Positions 23,114 through 34,739 of a stretch of DNA of 64,000 nucleotides are shown here, in pieces. The position numbers and the translations under genes are program-made. The notes beneath the pieces were generated by a model. That model was not told the DNA's origin. It saw nothing but the letters and a program-made list of their open reading frames with translations, and made no database searches. Position 1 is the stretch's first letter. The number at the start of each line of letters is the position of its first letter. Source of the DNA: Mauremys mutica (Eukaryota; Chordata; Testudines; Geoemydidae); the NCBI RefSeq assembly GCF_020497125.1, contig NC_059072.1:56144697-56208696 (forward strand), in the 5' to 3' direction.

Positions 23114-23689
23114 AGGCACATGCACTCGGCCAAGGGGGTGTTACACCATCCCTTTGTCAAGCTCTGCACTGATGCAGGGGTGAACTCCAACATTGACTTC
23201 AGGGAGAGTTTGGCTGTGTCTGTGTCCAGACTGTAGAAGTTAACCAGCCCATGGTGTCCTTAAATAAAGGACACCAAGGTACTAAAAAGTGAATTGCTGT
23301 AATTTCAAGGAAGGAGGAAAAACCTACTAAAGAGAAATTATTTAGTAAATATCAGAGTCTACTTTCTTAGGTTAAAAGTGCTATATATAAGATAACTGCT
23401 GATCATGAGTCCTTAACCCTCCCTCCCCCTATTTTTATTGAAAATAGAACTTGAGACCTCTGTTGCAGAAAACAGACCTAACATGGAATGGCATATTCTT
23501 GGCAGTGACCCAGGAGACAGTAAGAGAGCTGTAAAAGTAATAATGTGCTTTATGAAGGTCTGTTCCAAAAGAATTTTTTGACAAATTCTTCAGCTGAGAT
23601 TGATCACAAATGAAAGTTACTGGGGCCATTCATGTCTTTAAGTGGTATAAACTGGCATGTTTAATTGAAATAAACAGGGGGCTTTTCTT

Positions 23690-23888
23690 CACCACCACAG
23701 CTACATTAGCACAGGTGAAGATGCTCTGTTGACTGGAGAGCATTCTCCCCTCGACTAGAGGGGGAAGATAGCGTGGTTTAGATACTGCTTTAAGTCAATG
23801 TAATTTAGATCGCTGGGGAGGGGGTGGGGTTTCACATTCCGAGCTATGTAAACTACATCCTCTAAAGCAGTAGTGTAGACAAGCCCAG
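23690..23888. mobile_element. Harbinger-like MITE fragment, right end
   Basis: The right end AGTGTAGACAAGCCC (about 23873-23887) is the inverted form of the GGGCTTGTCTACACT-type end. No matching left end is present, so the copy is truncated. Confidence 0.5.
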
Positions 23889-26800
23889 AGCTTCTACAGT
23901 TTGCCTTAGCAGACAGTCTGGCCCACAAAGATATTCAAATTCCAATTTTCATTATTTCATAATGTATAAGCTTGTTGATGCCTTTTCTCTGTTCATTTAA
24001 TATTTCCAGACACTGCTGAATGTTCTGCTTGTAAGCTTATTGGGAATATTAACTTGACTAATTGGTTTAGTAGATTACTGATTTCCTGACGCCTACACTG
24101 GATCTTTTTGTTTCAGTTTTCAAATAAGACAGATGATTCTGAAGATCAGATTTTTTTTATAATGGAATGTTTTAGTGAAAATAAATTAAAAGGGTCTGTT
24201 CTCACAATACACTAAGATAACTTAGGTTAATGTTACATGTGTACACTGAGTGTATGTGTGTGCAAAGGGAGCTCCTTATGTTTGGATCTGCAATCTTAAA
24301 AAAAAAAAATCTTAAACAGCTCCCTGTTTATGAGCTGTTGAAGGTCTCATTTCAAATAATTTCAAGTGGCATGTGTCAAGTCCCAGTCCTGAGGAATACA
24401 CCCAATGAGACTTGTCCATTGCACCTGTACAAACAGCAACAAAAATAAAACATATGAGTGTGAAAAGGGCCTTCAGTTTCTCCCACCAACTCAATTAAAC
24501 TTCATTGCTTTTTGCAAGCAGATGAAAGACAATAAATTACACAAGAAGCTGTCTAAACTACTATGGCAGGAGTGATAGGAGTGTCCTCAGTGATGCTCAA
24601 ACAGATAAGACTTATATTGTGGTACCATAAAAGCTCCTGCCAGGATGTGAAAGCTTGCACAAAACCAGGCAGTTCATCAAGCTCTGTATTTTTAAACAAA
24701 GTGCATGTCATGGATCTTGTTCAGTATATCAAGAGACAGATTCCCAGTTGATGTAAATTAGTGTAACTCCAGTGATTTCAATGGTGCAACACTGATTTGT
24801 ACCAACTGAGACTCTTATTCTCATTTACACTACAGTTCCTTTACACTGCTCTGGCCCCCTTATGTTGCCAAAGTGATGTAAAGTGGTCTTAGTATATAGT
24901 AAATAAGGTCCAATTTATGCCCTGAATACTTATGCAAGAACCTCGTTTGCAGCAATTACACCAGCTCTGGTGCTTCCTGCAAGGAAATGATCCCAGCCCC
25001 TCACAGGATCAGGTCCAAAAAGAATGAAGTGGAAGATCTTGGACAATTGTTGCATAACAGGTCCTGGCATAATCACTGGAACTTCCATCTTTTCAGCTAC
25101 AGGGAAAATTCTGAATATCTTCATCTTTCATGCAGTCGGTATGTTTGTCGGTCAGTCCTGGCTATTGTTCTACATACTACCTGGAACAAAATACAGTTGA
25201 AAACTTTGGTCTCAGGTAGAGGCAGCCCCTGTAAATGGATTTCTCAAAGATTTCAGGTGTTGGTATGATTGTCTGTAGGTAAAAGTTATCATCATCTCAT
25301 AAACTTAGTGCATGATTATAAAACATTACTGCACCTCTTACTTAAAATCTTATTGTAGATATCCACCTCCCAGATAAAATCGTCGTCTTTCCCTTTGCAA
25401 TAGCAATACTGGTAAATCTGTGGATGCATCTTCTAGGAAGCATTCTATATCTCTCCTTAATACCCCAGCATTCTCCTGTTCTGCTGCTACTATCTAGATT
25501 GTCCAGTTTCTGTCTTGGATGGCTAAATCTTCTTCACCCCATGCTCTAATATTACCTCAGTCTTTCTTTCTTTCCAATGACACTGTATATGTGGCATATT
25601 CCAATGAGCCTATACACATAGCTGAGACATTTTCCTTTTGACTCCCTGAGTCCATAACAGATGGTCATAATTTTTTCTTTTTTTCCAAAGTAATGTTTAC
25701 TTGCATGAATAGCAGTTACAAAACATATAGTTTACTTGTTGTGTTTGATGTTGTCCCAGTAAAACCTTTAGTTACCTCTTCTTTTCTATGATTTTTGTTC
25801 ATTTTATTATCATATAATATTAATCAGCTCCAGCAAGGTTTCTGACTTTGGCCTCAATCCTGCAAAGACCTGTGCACATGCTGAACTTCACACAATGAGT
25901 AATCAATGGGACTACTCAGTGTTTGAAGTTAAGCATGTATGTAAGTCTTTATAGGATTGAGCCCTTTTCAATGATCATCGTAGGTGTTCTTACTAGCTCA
26001 TGCATTTAGCTCAATGGGCAAAAATGTCCAAAGTTTCTGGCTTTGATCCTGGACTCCACTGATCACTTTGCTTCAAAAAATGTCCAAATTTTAAATATTA
26101 ATTATTACTACACAAGCTGCATTCCAAAATCCATATATGTCCTTGCTGAGCCAAGTGAGCTCCATTACTAAAGTATCCCATATCCACCTGTACCAAATCC
26201 TGTAAATTGGTACCTCTCTCAATTTTCATGCACTTTTAACAGCATACCTGGCTGCAGTTAATAAGTTTTAGTACTAAATCACAAGTTTTCATTCCATAGG
26301 TAACTTTCACCACACATGCAAAAAGGATGTTGAGAGAGCCTTATGGAGTCTTAGTTCCTATAGTTTTGATACAATATTATTGTAACATTATAATAATATT
26401 TTTAATAAATGGAGTTTCCTACAATTTTTTGTCTTAAGTAGGGGCCTCTGCAATCTTGACACTGATATAAAATAGGTCAATGGAGGAGGTCTGGGCCTTT
26501 TATCAAGAGGGCCTAGGAGAGGCTTGTTTGCCAGAATTCTAATCTCAAGTAAACTGCTGATCTCTGCAGCACTTAGTCAAGACAAAGGTTCTCACATTTG
26601 ATGGCTAGCTAGTCTACTGTGTATTTAACTATGAATGAGAATCCCAATGGAGGTTTCTATAGCACTTTAGTTAGCATATATAGGGCTCCTATATGAATGC
26701 CTTAACTTTAAAGCTAGATATTGTTTAGACACTGGATGGGCAGATTTCCAGTACACGACTGGATGTTCACATTTTTTATTTGCTAAAGATTTCTTTGACC

Positions 26801-27240
26801 TTGGTGAAAACCAAACGAGAGGAAATAGCATTCAAGGAAGCAGAACTTAAAATGAAAAACACATGAAATAGAAACTCCCCATGGAATGAAAGAATGGAAC
26901 ACTGACTGTGAACTTGGTGATGTTTGCTATTCCACAGCTTTTTCCAGTGTAAGATTTGAACTTTAAATTCTCCATAAACAGAAGATAGAGAAAAGAAGTT
27001 TATGAATTTACCAACAAAATTATATATAAACTTCCTTCAGACATAAACATTTGTTCACAATTTGAATGTGTGAAGTGTTCTGTGAACTCACTAATGGATG
27101 CTACGTCTACATATGTCTTTCATTTTGAGATGGCAAATTAAATTGCCATTGATTCTGTGATCCTCCTATTTAGCAGAAGAGAGAGAGGCTACTTAGTGAA
27201 AGGCCTGTATTTTTCTATAATTTAAAGTATAGAAGATTTC
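23889..27240. other. AT-rich background, no gene seen
   Basis: No recognisable coding or structural signal. The stretch at 25850-25975 (AAGTTAAGCATGTATG and the mirrored ACATGCTGAACTTCAC) looks like an old palindromic MITE. Confidence 0.45.
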
Positions 27241-27359
27241 TTACAGGCAGTTCTCACTCTGCCTAGTTGAAGACACTAATCTACATGTACTTAGTCTCCA
27301 GGCTTAACTGCAGTGGTTTAAAAGTACAGGCTGGTACACTTAAACTACATAATTTTAAT

Positions 27360-28165
27360 AATGACTCCTGTGTCATGCTCTCTGGAGCGGCTCACCACTG
27401 TGAGTGCCATCCTCAGGGCAGACTGTCAAGAAGCAGGACAAAAACCCCAAACTGGTTATATGTTCTATTATTCGATTTTACCTAACCATGAATAAGGGTG
27501 AATTCCTAAAGCACTATAACAGTCGTACCATGGAGTCAGACAGTCTCATTTCTGTCCAAACTGGACTTTGTGATACCTGGTCGCTTATAGCAAAAATCAT
27601 ATCAATATTCAGGTTACTTCCAGTCCCAAAGGACCAGTCACTTATCCCAGCTCAGTTGTTCCTCAGATCTCAAACCAAAGACAATGATTGTAACCAATCC
27701 TATAACAAACTAATTAAAGGTTTATTAACTAGAAAAAGAAATGAGAGTTATTTACAAGGTTAAATCAGGTAACCACATACACAAATGAGGTACAATCTTA
27801 GGTTGAAAAGGCAATCGAAACTTCTACAATAAGCAAGCTTTTATGTCCTTTAGGGCTAACCTAAGCCAAGCAGCTTGGGGATCTTTGGCTTATGTTTAGG
27901 AAACTTTGCCCCTCAGAGTCCAGACAACATAAAAGTACCAGTTTCTCCTTGATGGGTATTTTGATTCCCTTCCCCCAGCATTCAAGCTGTGACAGGACAT
28001 GGGCATGTGCACGTACCCTTTCCAAGAGTGTGGGGGTAGCAGTCAACAAAGTATTTTGTCCACAATGGTTTGTTTGATGTCTGTAGAGTTTCCTTCACTG
28101 GGGAAAAGATAACAGCTCTTGTGGTAAACTAGCATTTCACACTTGGTGATGTTTCTCCCCTGACT
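27360..28165 (-). mobile_element. LTR-like block, minus orientation
   Basis: Read on the minus strand there is a clear AATAAA signal (27719-27724, within CTAGTTAATAAACCTTTAA) and a body unlike the AT-rich flanks. No internal retroelement genes adjoin it, so it would be a solo LTR. Ends not resolved. Confidence 0.45.
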
Positions 28166-29389
28166 GGGGAATTAACAGTCTTAGGACTGGTCTACACTAC
28201 AGTAAGTTGACACAAGGCAGCTTATGCCGACCTAGCTGTGGATGTGTCTACACTTAAATTTCTCTCCCACCAACATAACTGCCTCACTATGCCAACTTAA
28301 TAACCTTCCTGAGTGGCGTAGAGTCACAGTTGATGTAGTTAGGTTGATACAATGTCAGTGTACACACTGCGTTACATCAACTGTTACTGGCCTCCAGGAG
28401 ATGTCCTGCAATGCCTCACAGTGGCTGCTCCAGTCACCATTGTGAGCTCTACTACCCAGGGGTCAGGTAGACAGGAAGCCGCCTCTCTCCTTTAAAGCCC
28501 TACAGATTTTGGAAATTCCTTTTCCTGGTTGCCCGGCTTAGAGAGCAAACCTAGCAGCTCTCCATTGTTGTGTGCAACTGCCCAGCTGACTATGCTGGCT
28601 ACATGCTGCAGATACACTTCTGCTTAGAGTACACAGGAGATATTGGATCTCCTGGGTCTGTGTGGAGAAGAGGCTGTGCAGGCAGAGCTCTGATCCAGCC
28701 ATAGAAACGTCAACATCTACAAGCAGATTGCTTTAGGCATGCAGGAGAAGGGCTACAAGAGGGAATAACATCAGTGCCACGTGAAAGCCAAAGAGCTGTG
28801 GCAGGTATACCAGAAGGCCAGGGAGGCCAAGAATTGAACTGGTGCGGAGCTGCAGACCTGCCACTTTTACAAAGGGCTGCATGCCATCCTCAGCAGAGAT
28901 CTCACAAGAACCCCATAGGTACTTTGGAGCAGCCAGAGTCACAGGCCCCCACTGTGAACATCAAGGAAGTAGACAAGGAAGAGAAGTATGGGGACAGGTG
29001 ACTGGGGGATCCACCTGCTCAGCAAGCCAAGACATGTTTTTGACTCCACCACAGTCCAGACAGTCCTGAGAGTTGAGCATGGATGAGCCTGACGTAGGGG
29101 AAGGACCCTCTGGTAAGTATGGAGTTTGCTTTGAAATTACCAGGATGGAACCCCCAAAGTAGCAGGGTGCATCTGTTGATTTACTTCTTTTTTTACTTGT
29201 GGTAGTAGTGAAGCAACCAAGAGAGGCAGAATTGCTATCTGTTTCTCATTTCCCTCTAGAGTTCTGTAGAGGGGGACCACGCAGAGCAGTTTGTTTATGT
29301 GCACTGAGATGTCCCATGAATCCTCTAGAGATCTTGATGAAACTGTCATGGTGGTTCTCTGCAAGTCTCTGCTGAAGGTTTCTTGGGAG

Positions 29390-29830
29390 CAGGGCCGGCT
29401 CCAGAGCCCAGCGGGGCAAGCACCCGCCTGGGGCGGCCCTTTCCCGGGGGGGGGCAGCAGGCTGGGCCGGCGGACCTGCCGCAGTCATGCCTGCGGGAGG
29501 TCCACCGGAGCCCCGGGAGCCGCGGACCTGCCGCAGGCATGACTGCGGAGGGGACGCTCGGCCGGCGGCTCCAGTGGACCTCCCGCAGGCATGACTGCGG
29601 ACGGTTCACTGGTCCCGCGGCTCGGCTGGACCTCCCGCAGGCATGCCTGCGGCAGCTCAACCGGAGCCGCCGGACCAGCGAACCACCCGCAGCTGCGGGA
29701 GGTCCAGCCGAGCCACGCGACCAGCGGACCCTCCGCAGTCATGCCCGCGGGAGGTCCGCTGCTCCCGCGGCTCGGGGGCGCCTCCCGGGCATGACTGCTT
29801 GGGGCGGCCAAATTTGTAGAGCCGCCCCTG
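29390..29830. mobile_element. 441-bp GC-rich hAT MITE with perfect 8-bp target duplication
   Basis: Ends CAGGGCCGGCTCCA and TAGAGCCGCCCCTG are imperfect inverted repeats. Flanks CTTGGGAG (29382-29389 and 29831-29838) are identical. The inside is built from repeated and inverted units of the type CATGACTGCGG / CCGCAGGCATG with GGACCTGCCGC or GGAGGTCC. The left terminus shares CAGGGCCG with the protein-coding hAT at 63532, a candidate source of its transposase. Confidence 0.92.
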
Positions 29831-29892
29831 CTTGGGAGGGCTGCCTCATTTCTTCCACCACGGAAGGACACTTTCCCACATCATTCAGTGAT

Positions 29893-29955
29893 TACTGTAT
29901 ACTGTATATATTATACAGTATATATTACTGTATATATACTGTATATATTACTGTG
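29893..29955. repeat. ATACTGTATAT palindromic microsatellite
   Basis: Iterated TATACTGTATATAT units in mirrored arrangement, inside copy F's third frame. Likely an in-situ expansion after the frame died. Confidence 0.8.
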
Positions 29956-30565
29956 TAGCAGGCACCATGGAAGTACACAGGCTATCAGCATACAGACCGG
30001 GTGGCATCAGTCGCCACCAGCAGCTGTGCTCTCTCTGCCTCTGTTATCCTCAGGAGTGCAATATGAGCTAAAATCGTCGCTGCCTGTGGAAAACAGTGCC
30101 AGTATTCAGTTCCATTGTCCTATACAAATATACTCACACCTGTGAGCTCTCCCCTGCTCATTTCCCCAACCCCTTATGCCCCCAAGGGCCATACTCCCCA
30201 TGACTGGTGCCGTAACTGCTGTGTCAATTGAAAGGAGAAGTGAGAATGTAGTGCTTACAACTTTTGGGGATCAAAGGGAGTGAGTTCAGTATCCTAAGTT
30301 TCGATTTCTGTCGTGAGCACACTGACAAATGCTACCTCTCTGGGTTGTTTCTGCAGTTGTGGTCTTCAGAGTCTCCCACTCCATAGTCACAGAACGCCTG
30401 AGCCAGATAACGAGGATAGAGAAAAGGACTTGGGATGACATGTTCCAGGAGATCTTGGAAGCCAGTCCTGCATCAGAGAACAAACACAGGGACTGGAGGA
30501 TGGTGCCCAGGCCCTGGGGGTGCTCAAAGCCCTGCTCTGCCCCAGGCCTCACCCCCACCTGACCC

Positions 30566-33036
30566 CTTCCCTCAAGTCCCCACCCCCGCCCAGCCTCTTC
30601 CCACCCTCGGCCCCACCCCCATCCCTTCTCCCAAGTTCAGTGTTCAGTTAGGCCCAGCGCTTTGGCATGAGTTGGCACCTGGACTGCCAGAGTCACACCC
30701 ACCATCAACAAAAAACAGAATTTTCTCCATATGAAAGCCAAATGTATTTTGTGATGACATGTTTTTTTCTGAAGACTTTTTTGGCTTCTGAAAGGTGTTA
30801 TTTATTAATTACATAATACTGAATGTGTTTTTTAAAAACACACAAGCAGTAGTCTGAAAAATGTTTAATTGAATATAACTGAGTATAATGAAATCAGAAG
30901 TGTCTCAATTAATAGACCGTATACTGCATATATTAGTTAGTAAAAGTGAATAATAGTGTAGCTGCTTTTCCAAAGACTGCTCATGGGATTAACTATTACG
31001 AGTGAAAGAGTCTTCTATTGTTAGGTCCCCAGTTCAAATCCAGCTCACATTGGTGGTAACCAAAAATTGTCTCAGTCTGACAGCTGTTTGGTGGTTTCCC
31101 TCATGTGAAATTAGTTGGAGGCCCCAGTTTCTTGTTAGATCCTCATCGTTCCAAAGCACAGTTAGCACTAACTGGTATCCTTGCTGGCAGTCTTGGGAGA
31201 GACCATGTGTTGTAGCTGAATGGAGGTGGAAATGTTCTTTCCCTCCAAGAGGGTGGTCCCTCCCAATACAGAATAAGACACAGAGTAAGACAGATTGGAG
31301 GGGCAGTGTGTGGAAACTTGCACTGCTGCTGTACTTGTTTTTGTGGATAAATAGGCTATTCCATATTTCCAAAGCTGTGAGTCCAGACCTGTTCACAAGC
31401 ACAGAATTCACATTTTAAAGAAGAAAACAGGTTGCTTTCTTTTTTTGAAAGCAACAACTATAAAAACAAACAAACCAACAACAACACTCCAAATAAACTG
31501 CTGCTTTTTTGCCAGCTAGAATTAAAAAAAGAAAGTTTGCTTAGACTAAAATAAGGTCAATTCGAATATTTTCCCTCTTTCCCTGTAAGACTATAAAATA
31601 CATTAACAAAGTTTCACTTTTCATGAGTATGATTCTTCCCATTTGTAGTGCTGTGAAGGCTCTTCTTGATTAAGAGCTAGACTGAGAGTTTACTTGCAGA
31701 CCACTCAGTTATGTCCCCCTCATCCTTTGTGAAGGCAGGTAGGTGTACCACAATCTAACATTAAATGCAGGGCCTATTAAGAGAAACATGTAGAATAAAT
31801 GGCACATTTTCAAAAAATGTATCAAAAAATGAGTTTTAAGTAAAATATGATTATACATTATGATGTGCAAATATTATAGCTTGCTGCTCATTATGCTATG
31901 GGGGGATCATAATTCCCAAAGAAGCCATTATCATCTAAACAAACAGAAAAGGCAGTTCCATGCGTATATGCACAGATAGTAAGTACTCTGGACAAAAAAG
32001 AAATCAGTTTATAAGTGACACCTGCCATAAACTGTATCTTTATAGTAAATGGAAATGTACGTTATGCACTCTGAGTGCAGCTAAAATGACAGGATCTGAT
32101 GTGAAAGTTCATTAATGTTGCAATTTCTTAACTGGATTTATTTGTTAATTTATTTGATGAAGGGGAGACTCTCAAAAATGCATGAGGGATTTAGGAACAA
32201 AAATCCCATTGCTTTTCTATAAGGTGCTTTTGGAATCACCCCCTGAATGTGTTGAGTCACAATTTGAGATATACAAAACTTAATAGAAAGTCATCCATTA
32301 AAAAAGTACAACTGTGTTTTCATTGGAACTGTAAAAATGTATTGAAACAGAGCATGAGATATCCTCACTCAACTTTTTTTTTTTTTGCTCACTGGGCTGG
32401 TGGTTGTGAGCCTAATCCTGAGAGTTGCTGAGCCCAGGCAATAATGATTGACTCAGCGCCTCTCAAGATTAGGTCCCTAGCATGTCACAAAGTAGAACTA
32501 ATGGAAAAATAAAAACAAATTTGATTTTTTAAAAAAATTTTCAGGGTTTGAAACATTTTTTATCTGAAATTTGTGATTTTTAAAAATCCATTTTTTTAAT
32601 CAGACACGAATTTAAAAAAAACATTAATAAACAAAAAATGAGATGTTAGTGAAAAAATGTTTTTGATAAAATGTACAGAAAAAATTGTGACAAGTTTTGA
32701 AAAGTGAATAGGGCTTTTTGCAATTTTGTTTTCAGAAAGGCCATTTTTCAATGAAAAATCTTGTTGTTTAACAAATTTTGACCAAGGACTTTGGAATAAA
32801 AACCTTGCTCCTCTTTGGACATCAGTGACAAAATTAAAATAAGCCTGTCCCCAAAATTAAATTATATCAGCTTGAGTTTCCTACAGATAGGAGAAGTACT
32901 TCCATGAGTTTCAAATCCATTTCCTATTAATTCTTTTGTCAGGCAGGGGGCTCCCCTTTTGGAAGAAGTTATGGATTCCCTTCTACTATTTGTCCTTACC
33001 AGCTCGTATTGGACCCCAAAAAGTCATGCTTAGAGG
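30566..33036. other. AT-rich background, no gene seen
   Basis: A C-rich patch to about 30650 may belong to the Harbinger copy F breakpoint. GTCCCCAGTTCAAATCC at 31024-31040 resembles a Pol III B box but has no partner A box I can defend. A poly-T run lies at about 32370-32386. Confidence 0.45.
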
Positions 33037-33161
33037 CAGTGCTTAATTTGTGCCAGGGCTTGGCAGTTCATAGCCCTGGCACCTGTAGGCTTGCCGTGTC
33101 AGTTATGAAAGGAAAAAAATTGCTTGATCCTGGTACTCCTTTCATTACAAATTAGGCACTG
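33037..33161. mobile_element. 125-bp hAT-type MITE
   Basis: CAGTGCTTAATTTG at the left mirrors CAAATTAGGCACTG at the right (13 of 14). The flanks CTTAGAGG and CTTGGAGA match at 6 of 8 positions, compatible with an aged 8-bp duplication. Confidence 0.75.
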
Positions 33162-33169
33162 CTTGGAGA

Positions 33170-34267
33170 GCCTTCCCCAACTGTGACTGCCCCCTGAGCA
33201 ACCACCATATTGGAATTCTGCAGCACAGAGGGGGATGCAGCACCAGTTAATACAGCTTTATGCTTTCAGGGCACAGGGGGAGAACCCAGAGGAAACCACC
33301 CACTCCTCTGCCCTGCCCCTTCCTGCTCCCTCTAGATTTGTGGACCAAAGTGAGCCCTCGAAATGCCATTTCCACACTCAGCAGACTCCCCTTCACATAC
33401 AAGTACAGAGGGGACCCTGGGGCCATTTCCCCTCTATTTTTAAACAAAGCTAGCAGTGATTGAATTTCTAGCTGTATCTATCTGTAGGATCACATTCGGA
33501 GAGGTTTACAAGAAGTATTGTTTATCAATGAGAAATAGGGCAAAGTCTCTGTAAGGCACTTTTTATAAATCTTGGGCTTTGAGAAAAGTGTGGTTTCCTG
33601 TTGTAAAGGTTGCCAGTTTGGTTATGGGAGTTGAATTCAAATAAACTACCTTTTGGCCAAGTTTTACAGGCCCAAACAGACTAATGGAACATTTCTGATT
33701 GACTCACAATGAAAATCTGGTTTATATATTTCATATGATTTGTCTTTTCTGTTTCTGCTATCTCCCTTTCTATTGCCTTCACCTTCTGATTCATGGGCAC
33801 ACTAGCCCCTGGAGACCAGGATTTTGCTCTCTGTGCTCTGACTGCAGTAGCAAACTGTTCTCTCATTCTTCCAGGATCTTCCTGTATACAGGGTCGCAAG
33901 GGAGGAATCAGCAAGGTCAGCTGCAGCATATTTAGCTTTACTCTTAAACAGTCATTGGGAAAAATATCTGGGAACCATTATATTGTGTTCAGACAATTAC
34001 CTGTACATCATTTGCAGTCTTCTAGCTGATGGGCCATGAATATCACATTCTGTTTCAAATAATTACTTCATGTTATTTGATATATACATAACCTGATGTA
34101 ATATAGTTCATATAGGCACCCACTGCATATCACACATGCTTCTACATTTATTCAACATCAAAAAACCAAGACTTGACTGTTGAACCTTGAGGACGTTGGT
34201 CTGCATAAAGCTTAAAAATCCTTATAAATGGAGTGCAATGTTCAAGATCAATACAACACTTAAATGT
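33170..34267. other. AT-rich background, no gene seen
   Basis: Short open frames on both strands (33235-33463, 33681-34029) overlap each other and show no recognisable domain. Confidence 0.45.
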
Positions 34268-34318
34268 AAAAAGAACAGGAGTACTTGTGGCACCTTAGAG
34301 ACTAACACATTTATTTGA

Positions 34319-34354
34319 CCATAAGCTTTCGTGGGCTACAGCCCACTTCATCGG
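34319..34354 (-). other. Hammerhead-like core, Penelope left copy
   Basis: Minus strand: CCGATGA, an extra A, GTGGG, loop CTGTAG, CCCAC, GAAA, then GC-TTAT-GG. This is the only one of the three copies that keeps the canonical GAAA box; the first box has C in place of the usual U at its second position. Confidence 0.4.
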
Positions 34355-34526
34355 ATGCATGCAGTGGAAAATACGGTAGGAAGATATAGATATATATACA
34401 TTGCAAACTGCTACAAATGGACCATTTTGATTACCACTACAAAAAGTTTTTTTTCTCTCCTGCTGGTAATAACTCACCTTAACTGATCACTCTCGTTATA
34501 ATGTGTATGGTAACACCCATCATTTC

Positions 34527-34537
34527 GTGTGTGTGTA

Positions 34538-34584
<47 letters not shown>
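34527..34584. repeat. (TG)n(TA)n compound microsatellite
   Basis: A run of GT dinucleotides with one interruption (34527-34553) passes directly into about 15 TA repeats ending at 34584. It lies between the two inverted Penelope ends. Confidence 0.95.
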
Positions 34585-34586
<2 letters not shown>

Positions 34587-34611
34587 CTACTATATTTTCC
34601 ACTGTCTACAT

Positions 34612-34649
34612 CCGATGAAGTGGGCTGTAGCCCACAAAAGCTTATGCTC
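34612..34649 (+). other. Hammerhead-like core, Penelope right copy
   Basis: Plus strand: CCGATGA, an extra A, GTGGG, loop CTGTAG, CCCAC, AAAA, then GC-TTAT-GC-TC. The stem II arms are perfect, as in the other two copies. The GAAA box has become AAAA. Confidence 0.4.
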
Positions 34650-34739
34650 AAATAAATTTGTTAGTTTCTACAGTGCCACAAGTACACCTGTTCTTTTTGC
34701 GGATACAGACTAACATGGATGCTACTCTGAAACTTAAAT

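Larger units (their letters stand above)
20791..23210. repeat. Unclassified repeat split by a 1.8 kb hAT MITE
   Basis: The segments 20791-20998 and 22822-23210 join cleanly when the hAT MITE (20999-22821) is removed. Both are GC-rich relative to the flanks. The right segment ends in a GA microsatellite region. It may be an LTR or a non-autonomous retroelement. No coding domain was found. Confidence 0.4.
29165..30067 (-). pseudogene. Third conserved Harbinger frame, copy F, interrupted
   Basis: On the minus strand, after an acceptor-like GACGATTTTAG (rc of 30068-30078), one frame reads IALLRITEAERAQLLVATDA. After a degenerate AT-repeat stretch comes KVSFRGGRNEAALP (near 29850). The hAT MITE at 29390-29830 interrupts here. 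Beyond it, RNLQQRLAE, HHDSFIKIS and SVHINKLL are readable with a frameshift. All blocks occur in the same order in copy B. Family not recognised. Confidence 0.6.
28627..30480 (+). pseudogene. Myb/SANT-like protein gene, copy F, two exons with readable splice sites
   Basis: Exon 1 (about 28627-29112) carries a decayed SANT domain; HVKAKELWQVYQKAREAKN and LQTCHFYKGLHAILSRDLT are legible between frameshifts and stops. It ends in DEPDVGEGPS followed by a perfect donor, CTCTG|GTAAGT (GT at 29113-29114). The acceptor TTGTTTCTGCAG ends at 30356. Exon 2 (from 30357) reads VTERLSQITRIEKRTWDDMF and then QEILEAS, the basic start of the coiled-coil region. The codon phase is kept across the junction. The intron holds the third frame on the opposite strand and the hAT MITE. 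Several stops make it a pseudogene. Confidence 0.75.
28184..30565 (-). mobile_element. Harbinger copy F, opposite orientation, interrupted by a hAT MITE
   Basis: After TTA (28181-28183) the left end reads GGACTGGTCTACACTACAG. The Myb/SANT-like gene is on the plus strand and the third conserved frame on the minus strand, so the element is inverted relative to A, B and C. No transposase remnant is visible, and the far end is lost near 30565. A 441-bp hAT MITE (29390-29830) has landed inside the third frame. Confidence 0.82.
34268..34735. mobile_element. Two Penelope-like 3' ends in inverted orientation
   Basis: The left copy is in minus orientation from GAACAGGAGTACTTGTGGCA and CACCTTAGAGACTAACACAT through 34365, continuing into internal sequence (GTAATAACTCACCTTAACTG). 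The right copy is in plus orientation (34597-34735, including GCTCAAATAAATTTGTTAGT and CAGACTAACATGGATGCTAC). A TG/TA microsatellite lies between them. Each copy holds the hammerhead-like core. Paired inverted termini are a known outcome of Penelope-like insertion. Confidence 0.85.

Noticed and set aside
29383..29958. 191-codon plus-strand frame and 128-codon minus-strand frame
   Set aside because: Both are generated by the repeated CATGACTGCGG units of the hAT MITE; only the few residues at the edge (GGRNEAALP) are meaningful.
31002..31418. 138-codon frame, with 125 codons open on the other strand
   Set aside because: Mutually overlapping, no recognisable domain; GTTCAAATCC near its start hints at an old SINE but no A box was found.
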